From contig CM038221.1 of the NCBI GenBank assembly GCA_021442155.1, positions 43,099,648 through 43,163,647 of the forward strand: 64,000 bases of DNA. The letters run 5' to 3'. This stretch comes from Cymbidium sinense. Its lineage: Eukaryota; Streptophyta; Magnoliopsida; Asparagales; Orchidaceae. Shown here piece after piece: positions 24,111-61,679 of this stretch; position 1 is the first letter of the stretch; each line of letters opens with the position of its first letter. The notes beneath the pieces were generated by a model. The model worked only from the letters and a program-made list of their open reading frames with translations, was not told where the DNA came from and did not search any database. The position numbers were made by a program, and so were the translations under genes.

Positions 24111-25607
24111 GTGTAAATCGAATCTCTATTTTATAAGTGTAGTTAGAATTCAATTTTCATAAAATATATTTTTTTTATAGTAGGCTTAGGATTAAAGCTA
24201 TGAGATTTAGGATGAGTAGTAGCTAGAAGGCCTAATCCATGAAATGAAGATGAAGATGAAGATTGAATACCTCAATAGCTTTATTTTCATTATAAATTAA
24301 TTATAATATGGGTTATAAAATGATAGAGCTTGGCTGCCCATCTTTTTTTCTTTTTCGAAGTGTATGATAGTGCCTAGTCACACCGATATCTTATTCTTTT
24401 AATCAATGATGCCTGTTTGATTTGTTTATATTGATTGTGCAATATAAATGATATATTTTTCTTAGGTTTCTTAAGGATTGATTATTTATTATATGACCTA
24501 GATGTGGTAGGCTCTTTAGGAACTTAAATTTTCTACTCCAATTAATCAACTTTAATTAAAATTTAACAACTCATAACCTCGCTTTAAAGCTTAAGAATTT
24601 AATTAGAGAAATAAAAGATTTAGTAATTTCTTAGTTGTATGTTATAACATCTTGCATACATCTTGTTGTCCTTATGAGCCTCATGTTTAATCCGATTAAT
24701 TTTGATGATAATAAAAATATGCTTGGATTTTATTGTATGTTTTTTGTGTTTCAGATCTATTAATTGCTAATTACATATCCAATATATCTCACAATATATT
24801 TGATGAAATTATAAGTGTGGAAGAATGAAAGATAGATCAAAATGGATACCTTGAAGCTGAAGATACAATATTTCAGTTTATATGCATTTATAACTATCTT
24901 AGAGGTTCATATAAGTTCATTGGCATGAATTAATTTGCTCACAATTTAACATATTATTTTAATTTATTTTAAATAATGATAATGAGGTTAAAATATAAAA
25001 ATCTTTATCTAATTAACATTCAATTATATGCTTCATACATAGCATTTAAATTGTGAAAATAATAAATGATAATTAACTATGACTATTGAGTGTAACTAAT
25101 TTATATACTTAATATAATTATATATTTAAATTTAATTTAAAGTTTATATGATAATTAACATATGCAAGATTATATTTAAATTATATCATAATATTTAAAT
25201 ATCATATTTCAAAATTAACAAAACTATATGAAATTTTGTATTTCGGCCAAAGTCATTTTATAATCAAGGAATCTAGATTTGATTTCATCTCCAACAGATT
25301 TTTTGGATTTTTTTTTTCCTTTAATTTGATAAGTTGCATGACTTATGTTTGACTCAAATTAAATTTATTATGATTTTTCAAACAGAAGCTTATTTTAATA
25401 ATGAATGCATGCTACATGCTTTGAATATATTAAGAGTCATATTTGATTATTTTTTTATTTTCCCATATGACTAGCTGATTTTTGGCTGTTTGAATTTAAT
25501 ATTTATTTAATGTAAATTGTATTTTTATTGAATATTATATTATTATATGATAAAATTATGTTAGAATAATATATTTCTTTAAAATAATTGAAAATGACCT
25601 TCTTGCT

Positions 25608-25615
25608 TATAAATA
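25608..25615 (+). promoter_or_regulatory. TATA box of the copia-like LTR
   Basis: TATAAATA followed by GCCCTCATCC and a C/A-rich stretch is the usual layout of an LTR promoter and transcript start, about 0.95 kb inside the LTR. Confidence 0.5.
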
Positions 25616-26903
25616 GCCCTCATCCTCTTCATGAAAGGGTTGCTCATTCAAATTCAAAATCTCTCCAACAATTCTAAGAGAAAACTTCATATATTTCTCT
25701 TCTAAGTTTTTTCCAAATATTACAAGATCAAATCTTTGATTTGGAAGCTTCAACATTTTCAACTAAGCAAGCTTTCTCAAATTACTAGAGTTTATTTTTC
25801 TTGATCTTAATCTCTTTTAGTTGTCCATACTATTTTTACCATCTATTTATTCTTACAAATTTTTACTTTTTTGTGGATTAGTCTTTGAACATCGTAGTTT
25901 AAGTTTTTCACATCAAAGTTTCTTTAAATCTTTTTTTTTTTTTTTGTGAAAAACTCTTATAATAATTTATAGGATTTATTTCATCTTGCTGAAATTTTTT
26001 ATCTTCGTACAAATTTCTTTTAGTTACTTGAAATATTTCTTAATTAGTCTTATTTGAAAGATTATTTATTCTTAGATCTATTTCAAAAATATATTTTAAG
26101 CATTTAAAATTAATTTGTTATGCTAAAAATATTTTTATATTTTCTAGATCTCTCTTTTTAATTAAAAGCTTAGTAGTTTACTTAGATCTATCATATACTA
26201 ATTTTATTTAAGTATTTTGTGACATTTGCATTAATTGAAAGCATCAATTTGGTTAAAATAAAAAAAATTATTTCTAGAATTTTAGAGTATATGCTAGAAT
26301 TATTATATATCAAGTTTCTTTATCGGAATAAAATTTATAAAAAGTTAAATTATTTTATTTGTCACTTATCATTTTATTCCAACTAATATCCTTTGTTTAA
26401 ATAATTTTATCTTGCTGAAATTTAGTAAAGCTTGCTATTTTTATTGTTTAATAATTAAGAAAAAAAAGTTTAGTAGAGAGTTAATCATTCTTACACTATT
26501 ATATACATACTAGTTATAATTTTTCTTAAATTTAAAATTATTCTTTACTAAAATTTATTTTATTGTGCAATAGATTATTATGAATTTATTTTGAAATTAT
26601 TTTTATATTAATCTACAAATTGTAATAACATAAACATCTTAATAAGATCACTTTAAGATATTTATTTTATTATTTCTTATCAAAATTAAGTGAGCATTCT
26701 ATCTTGTCAAAATTGTAAGTTGTAAAGTGATCATTTATAAGTTGTGAGAGCACTTTTTGAATTGGATAGCTTAGTATATTTGTGAGAGATTTATTTTATC
26801 AAAATTTATTATTTAGTATTTTTCTTTCCGTGCTGTAAAATTTAAATTGTGGTTGTACTTGCCCATTTGTAGGAGAGTATATATTATTGTAGGGGTTGTA
26901 CTC

Positions 26904-27378
26904 GCCCTGTTATAGGAGAGTACGATTTATAAGCTATTTACATTTAGTGGATTCCTAGCTAGGGATGGCTAGGCGTGGATGTAGGCCGGTTTTGGGGTTT
27001 GGCTGAACTACGTAAAAGTTATGTGTCTATTGTCTCTCTTTACTTTATTGTATTTTATTTTTTTTACCGCTTTGAGAATTGTATCTTGTCATTATAAAAT
27101 CAAAAATTAATTTTCTACTAAAAGTTAAAATTTTACACCACCCTGTTATAGGAGAGTATGATTTGTAAGCTATTTACATTTAGTGGATTCCTAGCTAGGG
27201 GTGGCTAGGCGTGGATGTAGGCCGGTTTTTGGGTTTGGCCGAACTACGTAAAAATTATGTGTCTATTGTCTCTCTTTACTTTATTGTACTTTATTTGTTT
27301 ACTGCTTTGAGAATTGTATCTTGTCATTATAAAATCAAAAATTAATTTTTCTACTAAAAGTTAAAATTTTACGCCACC
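26904..27378 (+). repeat. Two-copy ~236-bp tandem duplication inside the LTR
   Basis: A unit starting CCCTGTTATAGGAGAGTA at about 26,904 is repeated from about 27,140 with only scattered differences. It covers the TAGGCGTGGATGTAGGCCGG and CTTGTCATTATAAAATC regions near the 3' end of the LTR. The duplication must post-date or accompany insertion of this element or be a feature of its subfamily. Confidence 0.9.
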
Positions 27379-27419
27379 CCCCCGCCCCCCCTCGCTTTTT
27401 GGGTTCTATAGTGACTCAT

Positions 27420-28600
27420 AGATGTTGCTTTCTTCCTTGCAAATGGAGGTCTCCATTCTTACATGATAAGGGACATGGCTTGATCTGTGAGAGCAGTTTG
27501 CTTATAGTGGAGAACACTCATTCTCTCTGATTTAGCTCATGACTTTGTTTCATCATGCATATAGGCATAAGACCTTCTTAAAATTAGGTTCCAAAAATTA
27601 CGAATCAAAATGGAATAAAAATTTATAAAGTTTAGTTTCGTTAGTCTAATGCATGATTTTCATATCAGCCATAATGTAGTCTCTTAAGAAGTGTGTTTAA
27701 GACTATAGATTCATTCTTAATAAATAACAACATTACCATCCTGTATTTACATAAGACCAATCACATGATTTTGAATCGCAAGAGGTGTTAGCTGGCAGCC
27801 ACTCTAAGCGATTGTAAGTACAAAAGAGTCATAATTAGTTCACACTCTCTAGTGGAACTGAACCAATATATCCCACTTCCTCGAATAGAATCAAGTTGAG
27901 CTCTTAGCTTATGCTAGAGTACTTAGATATAGGTTTAGAGGCTACTTGTTTCTCATTTTCTATGAGTATAAGTCCTTACCTTTTAAGCATTTTCATAATC
28001 TTGTGTTATTGAAATATAAATCTTAGATTTCTAATAAAATGTCAACTTAAATAATCATAATTATTTACTTAAAAAATATAAAGCCTAATAATATAATCAT
28101 CAGAATGCCTGCTGAGCTTCTTAGTATCTAAAGACATTTTCTACTTATTTTTTATTGGATTCCAGTAACTCTTCTTAATTGAGTCCTCTCACTTGATTCC
28201 CACAATTATCAAACCTTCGATATCAAATTTTAAAATTCATAGAGATGCAAGTCAATCACTTTAATCGAGAGTATTCTTAGGATATCTCTTAATATGTAAT
28301 TAATTATGGGGGCTTGCCCCTATTAAGAACTTAAGGAACTGGCTTAAAATAAATCTTGTTTTGCTTCATCCATATAAAGTAGGGGGAAAATCTCTAGCAT
28401 ACATATACCCATCATCCTTAAGAGTCTTTATTAGATAATTAATTCTATTGTAAGGTGATATACTATCTACAGAGATAGTATATTATTTCTTGATGTTTTA
28501 CTTGATTATTTCGTTAAGTATCCCCTAAGATCTACGTGTTGTCCCCCATCACATATTTTTTTAAACACCACACCCACAATGAAGAGAGAAGATCCACTCG
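27420..28600 (+). repeat. Unclassified large repeat family, copy 4 tail resumed after the LTR
   Basis: It matches 15,570-16,770 forward and 6,640-7,690 reversed, with shared landmarks GGAGGTCTCCATTCTTACA/GACCTCCACTCTTACACG, CATCATGCAT and AAGATCTACGTG. No coding frame is conserved between the copies. Confidence 0.6.
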
Positions 28601-28990
28601 ACTCATCATGGTGGTGCATCGAAGTCAACTCAGCTTCCACGATCGCTAGCTTCTTTTCTTTGATCAACAACTTCCTTTATAACCCAGCCACTATCTATCC
28701 TACTAAGTTGGTATCTTGTTCAAGGAGAGTTACTCTCCCTTGCAAAGAAATAAACTCGGTAGGAGAAGTAGATGACTAAGGCTCCTCCGTAACATTGCCT
28801 TCTCTTGGGAGTGGAGTCTTATTCTTCTCTAACTTGACACTTTCATTATGAGCCAATGAAGGGAAGCCTGCCATCATCTCTTGAATATCTGCCAAAGTGA
28901 AACTACTCACTTTGGCAGTTAAAAGAGCTATGGCTACCGAATCCTTCTTCAACTAAGGAAGATCCATCCCCAAGAAAAAAATTGGAACTG
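28580..28990 (-). pseudogene. Unrecognised coding-like remnant with possible coiled coil
   Basis: On the minus strand one frame, interrupted by several stops, reads SSFTLADIQEMMAGFPSLAH near 28,900-28,840 and SLQGRVTLLEQDTNLVG near 28,750-28,700, followed by a Lys/Glu/Leu-rich stretch with heptad-like spacing. Composition is protein-like and resembles the coiled-coil parts of retroelement gag-region proteins, but I recognise no family. It is broken by stops, so it is not a working gene. Confidence 0.3.
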
Positions 28991-29150
28991 TTGAGTCACC
29001 ACTCAACAGAGTTATTAAGAGATCGATAATAACAAGAATCTTTTCCACTAAAGTCACTCCTTCACGACAAGAAATAATATCATGAACTACAAATAAAATA
29101 ATTCATATTAGGCATTTGGCTAGAGATGTCATCCTCAAGGAAGGAAGTTA

Positions 29151-29537
29151 CTATTGAAGAAAATGAACTTCTTTGTCACATAGATAATGCTGAAATAACT
29201 CACCTATTGTGATGTGAATACTCATCTCCGATCTATCTAGAGGCTCTAAAAGAATGTTCATGTGAGCTGACGATTGACCATCATCTACCATTATTAATTC
29301 ATGAACACTTATCACGTTCAGCTGCAACAACAAAAAGATCATATAAATTATACAAGAAACAACAAAATTGTAAAAGGTGAAATTTGTACTATAGTAAGAG
29401 AATCTGTAGGCGCCCTTTACTAAAAAGGGGGTTCTTGCCAACCTACTCACCACAATCTTTCTATGTTGAATAAAGAAAACACTTATATTAGGAATGCTCG
29501 TAGGGATAGCACTCGCGCTAGGAACACTTACCTCCAC
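29151..29537 (-). pseudogene. Unrecognised open frame with an internal splice-acceptor-like site
   Basis: A 128-residue minus-strand frame begins at an ATG (29,537). Inside it, at about 29,320, is a strong acceptor-like tract (TTTTTGTTGTTGCAG on the minus strand), and the downstream part reads as ordinary protein (LNVISVHELIMVDDGQ...IGELFQHYLCDKEV). The upstream hydrophobic FYNFVVSCIIYMIFLLLQ stretch is probably translated intron rather than a membrane segment. The pattern suggests two exons of a retroelement or host-gene fragment, possibly continuous with the remnant at 28,580-28,990. I cannot name it. Confidence 0.3.
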
Positions 29538-29539
29538 TC

Positions 29540-31370
29540 ATAAGTCCTTGTCACTATTCTTAGTTAGAGGTGTAATTTCATTCGCAACTAATGCCATCAA
29601 AGAACTCACCTCAAAAGAAGTATTACCACGAGTTTAGTTTCCTTGATTTTCTTCTTTTTCTTTTCCAAATAAGACCAAAGTTTGATTGGATTGATTTAAT
29701 CATGAAACCTTTTGGAGTCCATGACTAATATTCACTCTATCAATAAAAAAGAGCTTAACAAGGAAGGATGAAACAAATTCTACGAAGAGCGTAGCAAAGA
29801 AAACCAGCTTTGGAGCTTGGATTCCATTTATATCTTGAAGCATGGAGAAAATTTCAAAGGAATGGGTTAAGTAAAAGATAATGTGACGTAAATATCAAAA
29901 AGATTTCTTATCAAAATTCTTTGAGTTGAATGCTAATAATTAATATCTACTTTTATTATTCTATCCTTTTTTCGATTCATCTTTATGAGGAGCAGAAGAA
30001 TTTGGGAGCTAAATGTATAGCCATAATAGCGCGCATGGGTCCAACAAATATCCATCGACACATGAGCTCCTAACAGTGAAGCAAAATAAAAACAAGTAAC
30101 TCACTCATCCACAAAGAGTTTATCTAAAAGGTTGAATGCAAGGAGAGACTAAGAATAAAGGTAGTTAGAGTATTTAATTTATACTCTAACTTTATTTGAT
30201 TATTCTCTAACTTAAGGTAGCTACCTCTTAACATTATAATTATATTAAAAAGTTTCTTTAGGTCTTCTTATAGTGGATGAATTGATTTCCAGTTGGTTTT
30301 ACTCTCACTGCCTCCCTTGATTTCTCCTCACAAATGAGGCTGCTTAATCTTTGCTTTATAGTGTTAAATTAAAATGAGTAAGAGTAAATAATGGATCCAT
30401 AGAAGTTATCCTCATTAGCTGTATGTGCTAGTGTAAGATAGAAAATCATCTGCAAAGAATAAGTTTAAAAAAAGGCTTGTGAGTTAAATTATTGTGTCCA
30501 CTAAGTAATATTTAAATAATAAATACCATTATATCGTATTGCTCTTTTAGATCAACATTCTTAGTGCTCTCTCCCCAATGAACTCATCACATCCTTCCCT
30601 AGCTTTAGGATGACTTAAAAAGCTTAATTTCATAGCACATCCAATTACAATGCACTTGGTTACAACATGCTTCTTCAAGATAGTGGCCTAATAGTACATC
30701 TTATCCCTCTTTAACCTCGTTATTTTTTTTACCATGCTTGCCTATCCCATAATTAGTTTTAAAAAATTCCTCATCTTCAATTATAAGAACAATCTTTATG
30801 AAAAATAGCATTAAATTTGTTATTGTTGAAGAGAATACCATTTGCAAATGAGGATAATCCAAGCATTCAAATATCTTCCGCCCCAGGATTGCTCTATCAA
30901 ATTTTATATTTTTGAAGTTCTTGTTTCTAGCCAAGTAGTTATCTAGTAGCCAACTACTTTTGGTCATCTATTATAACTCATCATCAGATAGAAATTCCTT
31001 TAAATATATCCTAGTGATCAAAATAAATTAACTTAGTTATTCTAAACGTTGTGTTCTTCCTTTTAATGTTAAGCATAATAAATTACTCGCCATTCTCAAC
31101 ATCATCAATCTTTCTTAACAAAATTTAATAAATCAAGGAAACAAAAAAATTGTATTTCAAATGCTATGAAGAAATTAGTAAAGGGAATCTCTGATAATGA
31201 AATTATTAGCTTCAAACAGTCCAAACAATTTCTGAATTACACCTTCATCCTTATAGGTAACTCAAGCAATATAGTACATTTCAACTAGTACAATTAGATT
31301 AGACATATGCATACATGATAAGATAACTCAAATGAAATACTTCTAAAAGATATAACTAGTAAAAAAAACA
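29540..31370. other. AT-rich intergenic DNA without identified features
   Basis: Only short unsupported frames occur here (for example 30,701-30,967 minus, Lys/Phe-rich with no domain). I see no recognisable element ends or coding remnants. Confidence 0.5.
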
Positions 31371-31379
31371 TGATCAATC

Positions 31380-31720
31380 ATTTTTAAATACATTCGAAGC
31401 AAGATTGAATCATCTTCGAACACGATTGAATTATCTTAGAACAAATATCAAACAAGAATCAAAACTATTTTGAATCATCATCAAATAATGATTAAATCAT
31501 GGTTGGATAACTTTGAAACATTAAATAATGATAAAATATTCTTCAAATAAAAATAGAACAATCTTCATATCATTTCAAAATAATTTTAAGGTCATCATCA
31601 AATCATCTTTGAATAAAGATTGATTAATCATCAAAAATCTTTAAATAATGATAAAATTTTCTTTGAATGAAGATAATATAATGATTGAATCACATTCAAA
31701 TAATGATAATAAAATAATTG
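31380..31720. repeat. Degenerate ATCAAATAATGAT-type tandem pattern
   Basis: Words such as GATTGAATCATC, ATCATCAAATAATGATTAAATCAT and TTAAATAATGATAAAAT recur at irregular spacing of roughly 20-40 bp through this stretch. Many are self-complementary (ATCAT/ATGAT), giving a quasi-palindromic low-complexity tract. Confidence 0.5.
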
Positions 31721-32038
31721 ATTTATTTTTAATTCTATATACATTCAATCATGATGTGCTCATGATTTTATTAATAATCTAATTATCTTCAATTCATCTT
31801 CAACAATGATGGATTTATGCAATAGGGTAATAAAAACAAGAATATTTTAGTTAAGAATGAACTTTTGAGCAAATATCTCTAACATAAATGAACAATGAAA
31901 ATATTTGTTTTAATTTTCATTACTATTGGGCATATTAAATCAAATTTTTTAATCATTGTGCCATCCACCCAAGGCACTTCTTATACATGCATTTATCCCT
32001 TATATATTTAAATTGATTATATGTAAAAGTTTTTAGAG

Positions 32039-32148
<110 letters not shown>

Positions 32149-32439
32149 TACATAATTTATATGCATTTATATATATAATATCTAATTTTTCAATTTTATT
32201 TATAAAATATTTTAGTATTATAATTATATTAAAATATATGATATATTTTATTTTTTAAAAATTAATAATAATAATATTTTTATAAGATGTTAATGTTTAG
32301 TTGTTATATAAGTAAGTTTAGCTATTAAATATAAAGATAAAATATATAATAATTATATACATATATATATAATTTTAAGATATAGTTAATAAAATAAAAA
32401 AATTTTATATTTAATCTATGTTGACCATTTTTTTTTCGA

Positions 32440-32746
32440 ATACCACCTATTTAAAGTCAGGCAGTCTGTCCGTGAGAACTCGAACAGAGCCCAAACAAGG
32501 CTATAAAATATAAAGATTAATGGGATGAGGATCGTACTTTGGAACATCCGGATGTCGGACACCGCCATTCTAATTTTATATATATTTCTGTTCATTCAAC
32601 TCCCGGAATCGTTGTTTTTTTCCAGCGCCTGAAAACTTTATCATTCCTCTTCTCCAATTCGAATAGGTTTCGTCCATCTTTCACCCGAGTATAAATTTTT
32701 CGTCTTTTTCAAGGAATCAGGAAGTCCTGTTGGAAGTTTTCTTCAG
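32440..32746 (+). promoter_or_regulatory. CNX2: CNX2 promoter and probable non-coding first exon
   Basis: The AT-rich flank gives way here to mixed composition. TATA-like sequences occur at about 32,501 (CTATAAAATATA) and 32,690 (GTATAAATTT), followed by pyrimidine-rich sequence typical of a plant 5' UTR. A donor-like CTTCAG|GTGCTC at 32,746/32,747 and an acceptor-like AGAGCAG just before the start codon (ending 32,866) suggest a 120-bp intron in the 5' UTR. Without transcript data the start site and this intron are inferences. Confidence 0.45.
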
Positions 32747-32866
32747 GTGCTCGATTAGGGTATTGGCTTTTTAACATGTGGGCTTTGTGGAGTTTTCCTT
32801 TACCTTTTTGATCTTTCAATAACAAATATATACTTGTTTTTTTTTCTTTATGAATTGTAAGAGCAG

Positions 32867-59395
<26,529 letters not shown>

Positions 59396-59930
59396 GGTAT
59401 GCTATCATCATAAAGGTCATTTTATATTTACTTTTTTCTCAAAAAGGTTATCGTTTGTGGAAAGAAAATGAAAGGACAATAATCAGAATCGTTCACTTCA
59501 TTGCATCCCATTATAATTTGTTCACAATGCATGCATTTGAATAGGCTTAAGCATTCATGCTTCATTGCATTCCATTTGAATAGCATATTGTAAACTTCAC
59601 CTGTCTGATTTCTTGTCACAAGTTTACTATGATGTTTGTGCTTTAGTGTGCATACCTGGTAACTATATTGCTACTGCAATATGATAGTATGAATCATCAG
59701 GTTATTCCTTGGATTGCACTGCGGGAGATGCGTGCTTCATTTAAGCAGATCATATCAATTTGTTTAAAATTATGACTCTGTGGACTCAAAAGTTTGTGAT
59801 GTTTGGAGTTTTCAATGCATATCTTTGAGCCATTTGGAAATAATTTTTTTTATAGAAGTTACGTTGCCTTGTGTAATGTTATATATGATTTTATAAGTAG
59901 TAGATGGGATTGAGAACGATCTGATTTCTG
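59396..59930 (+). other. CNX2 3' UTR and downstream flank
   Basis: The sequence after the stop is T-rich and contains candidate plant near-upstream polyadenylation elements, for example AATAATTTTTTTTATAG at about 59,840. The actual cleavage site cannot be fixed without transcripts. A repeat begins at about 59,935. Confidence 0.45.
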
Positions 59931-59934
59931 GTAA

Positions 59935-60160
59935 AACTATGGCCGGCTCAAAATTGGCTCGAATCAATTTATGTTGGCTCAAAATCAACTCGTGGCTCGA
60001 TGTAATAGATTTAGAGTCAACTCAGATCGAAATTAAATCGAGTTTGATCTGGCTCGAAAGTAAAACGAGCTGGTTTGTTTTTGTAGTTTCAGTTCTATTT
60101 TAGCTTGAAATTTGAATCGAGCTAGCTCATTTTGATTTAGTCAGCTCGAAAGTAAATACA
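59935..60160. repeat. GGCTCGAA-rich repeat
   Basis: Words GGCTCAAAAT, GGCTCGAA, TCGAGCTAG and AGCTCGAAAGTAAA recur within about 220 bp, a subterminal-repeat style like that of the hAT-like elements in this window but with a different word. CTGAACATCCCTAG at about 61,020-61,034 could be the opposite terminus of such an element, but no clear matching left end was found. Confidence 0.4.
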
Positions 60161-61025
60161 CAAATAAAATAAATATAGACAAACTCAAAATTTCCTAAAT
60201 TAAATATGTAAATATACAATACAATTAAATAGAGCAGTAAAAATTTATAAATCAATTTAAGAAAAAATTTTCAATTATAAATTACAAATTCAGGTTATTC
60301 ACAAATGACTATTACAAACACATTTTTATAAATTTGACTCTTACAACTTTCTTTTCATTGTACACATTTAAAAGAGTTAGGTCCATACAATTAACAAAAA
60401 ATTACGAAAACAAAGAAAAAATAATATTAAGAATATTAAATTGACTATTGGGATTCAAAGAGAGTGATATTCATCTTCAAGTATCTGCAATCAACAGAAT
60501 TCTATAAAATTCATTTATAGGCTCCAAATTGCCGAGACCATCAGATAGAGCCGTAAAGATAGAGAAAGCTAAAATGCTAACAAAGCATCTCACATCAATA
60601 ATATCATATAAGCAAGAGACTCACAATATTGAAGACAAGAAAGTCATAATGATGAAGGTATAAATAAAGTAGTTAGAGTGATTACTGGAGCAAAAATTTT
60701 TGTTAAAAAAGTAGAAATTATAAGCATATGTGCTTTTCATCATAGTCCCAAATTGGCATACCACAAGCATCATAACAATTCAAAAAAAAAAAAAAGCAAA
60801 TTACCTCAAGCTCAGATTATACAGCTAAGTTGTCATCCAACTATGGTTGGCTAAGAAAATAGGGAACAAAAGAATCGAAGAACCGAAGAACCGAAGAACA
60901 AAATAGGGAAGAAAAAGGAAAATAGAAATCTGGGTTGCATATTAATATAATAAAAGGACAAATCTCAACAAATTTGACAGGAATTAATATGTATAAGAAA
61001 AAATCAATGAGTAAAATTGCTGAAC
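60161..61025. other. AT-rich downstream DNA without identified features
   Basis: No coding remnant. A short direct repeat GAACCGAAGAACCGAAGAAC lies at about 60,880-60,900. Confidence 0.4.
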
Positions 61026-61034
61026 ATCCCTAGT

Positions 61035-61270
61035 CGAGCAGCTCATCCCATTTATTCCATGCAGCCGACCGAGCGATCCTCTCTCTCGTCTCTTCTTTGT
61101 TCTATTGTCTTTGCTAGACGAACGAGCAGCCCTCCTTGAGCGAGCTCTTCAGTTCGGCCATCAAGCCAAGCAGCCATCTATCTCTTTCTTCTCTTACTAC
61201 TTCCGGCAAGGCGAACAACTCCTCCGACTCAACATTTCAAGCTCCCTTAACTTGATTTCAACCAAAGAGG
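61035..61270 (+). other. Orphan exon-like segment with splice donor
   Basis: GC-richer, pyrimidine-rich sequence (CTCTCTCTCGTCTCTTCTTTG) resembles a plant 5' UTR. A frame without an ATG runs 61,105-61,299 (ERAALLERALQFGHQAKQ). A consensus-like donor AAAGAG|GTATGTG lies at 61,270. It could be a first exon of a downstream gene or a captured fragment; no following exon is recognisable. Confidence 0.3.
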
Positions 61271-61679
61271 TATGTGACAGTGAATCTAAATGGTCGTAGG
61301 ATTTTATATTGCTATCTCCATGCTGTGTGATTCAAATTTGTTATGTTTCATTGTTGAATGTCTATTCCATTCGGTGAAATTGGAAGAAAGTAATGACGCT
61401 TTGATATTTGGCATAAGGTGAATGATAAAGCTTGGATTTGTTGGGTGTATGTGGTTGTCACTATTTTTTGGCAAGTCTGAAGTGCAGAAGTTGAGCAAAG
61501 TGTTAGGATTATGTGTATCCCAATTCTGCTTGTGCTTTGCTACTAAATTATTGCTGCATTTGCTAAGGTTGAGAAGAGTGATAGCTTCTTGATGTTTGGA
61601 ATGAGGGTAAAATGGAGGTTAAATCCATTGAGAGGTTATGGTTCTCATTATTGTTTGATGCAAAAAAAGGGAAAGAGAA

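Larger units (their letters stand above)
24640..27400 (+). mobile_element. Ty1-copia-like LTR (probable solo LTR, approximate ends)
   Basis: The segment has the look of a long Ty1-copia LTR. Near 24,664 it begins TGTTGTCCTTATGAGCCTCA, followed by a TTTTGATGATAATAAAAATATG stretch, a common 5' LTR signature in plant copia elements. A TATA box sits at 25,608. Towards the 3' end are GGCTAGGCGTGGATGTAGGC, GGTTTGGC, GAACTACGTAAAA and a C-rich ACGCCACCCCCCCGCCCCCC end. No gag-pol sequence adjoins it, hence the solo LTR call. I could not define target-site duplications. It interrupts repeat copy 4 between modules that are contiguous at 15,545-15,590. Confidence 0.6.
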
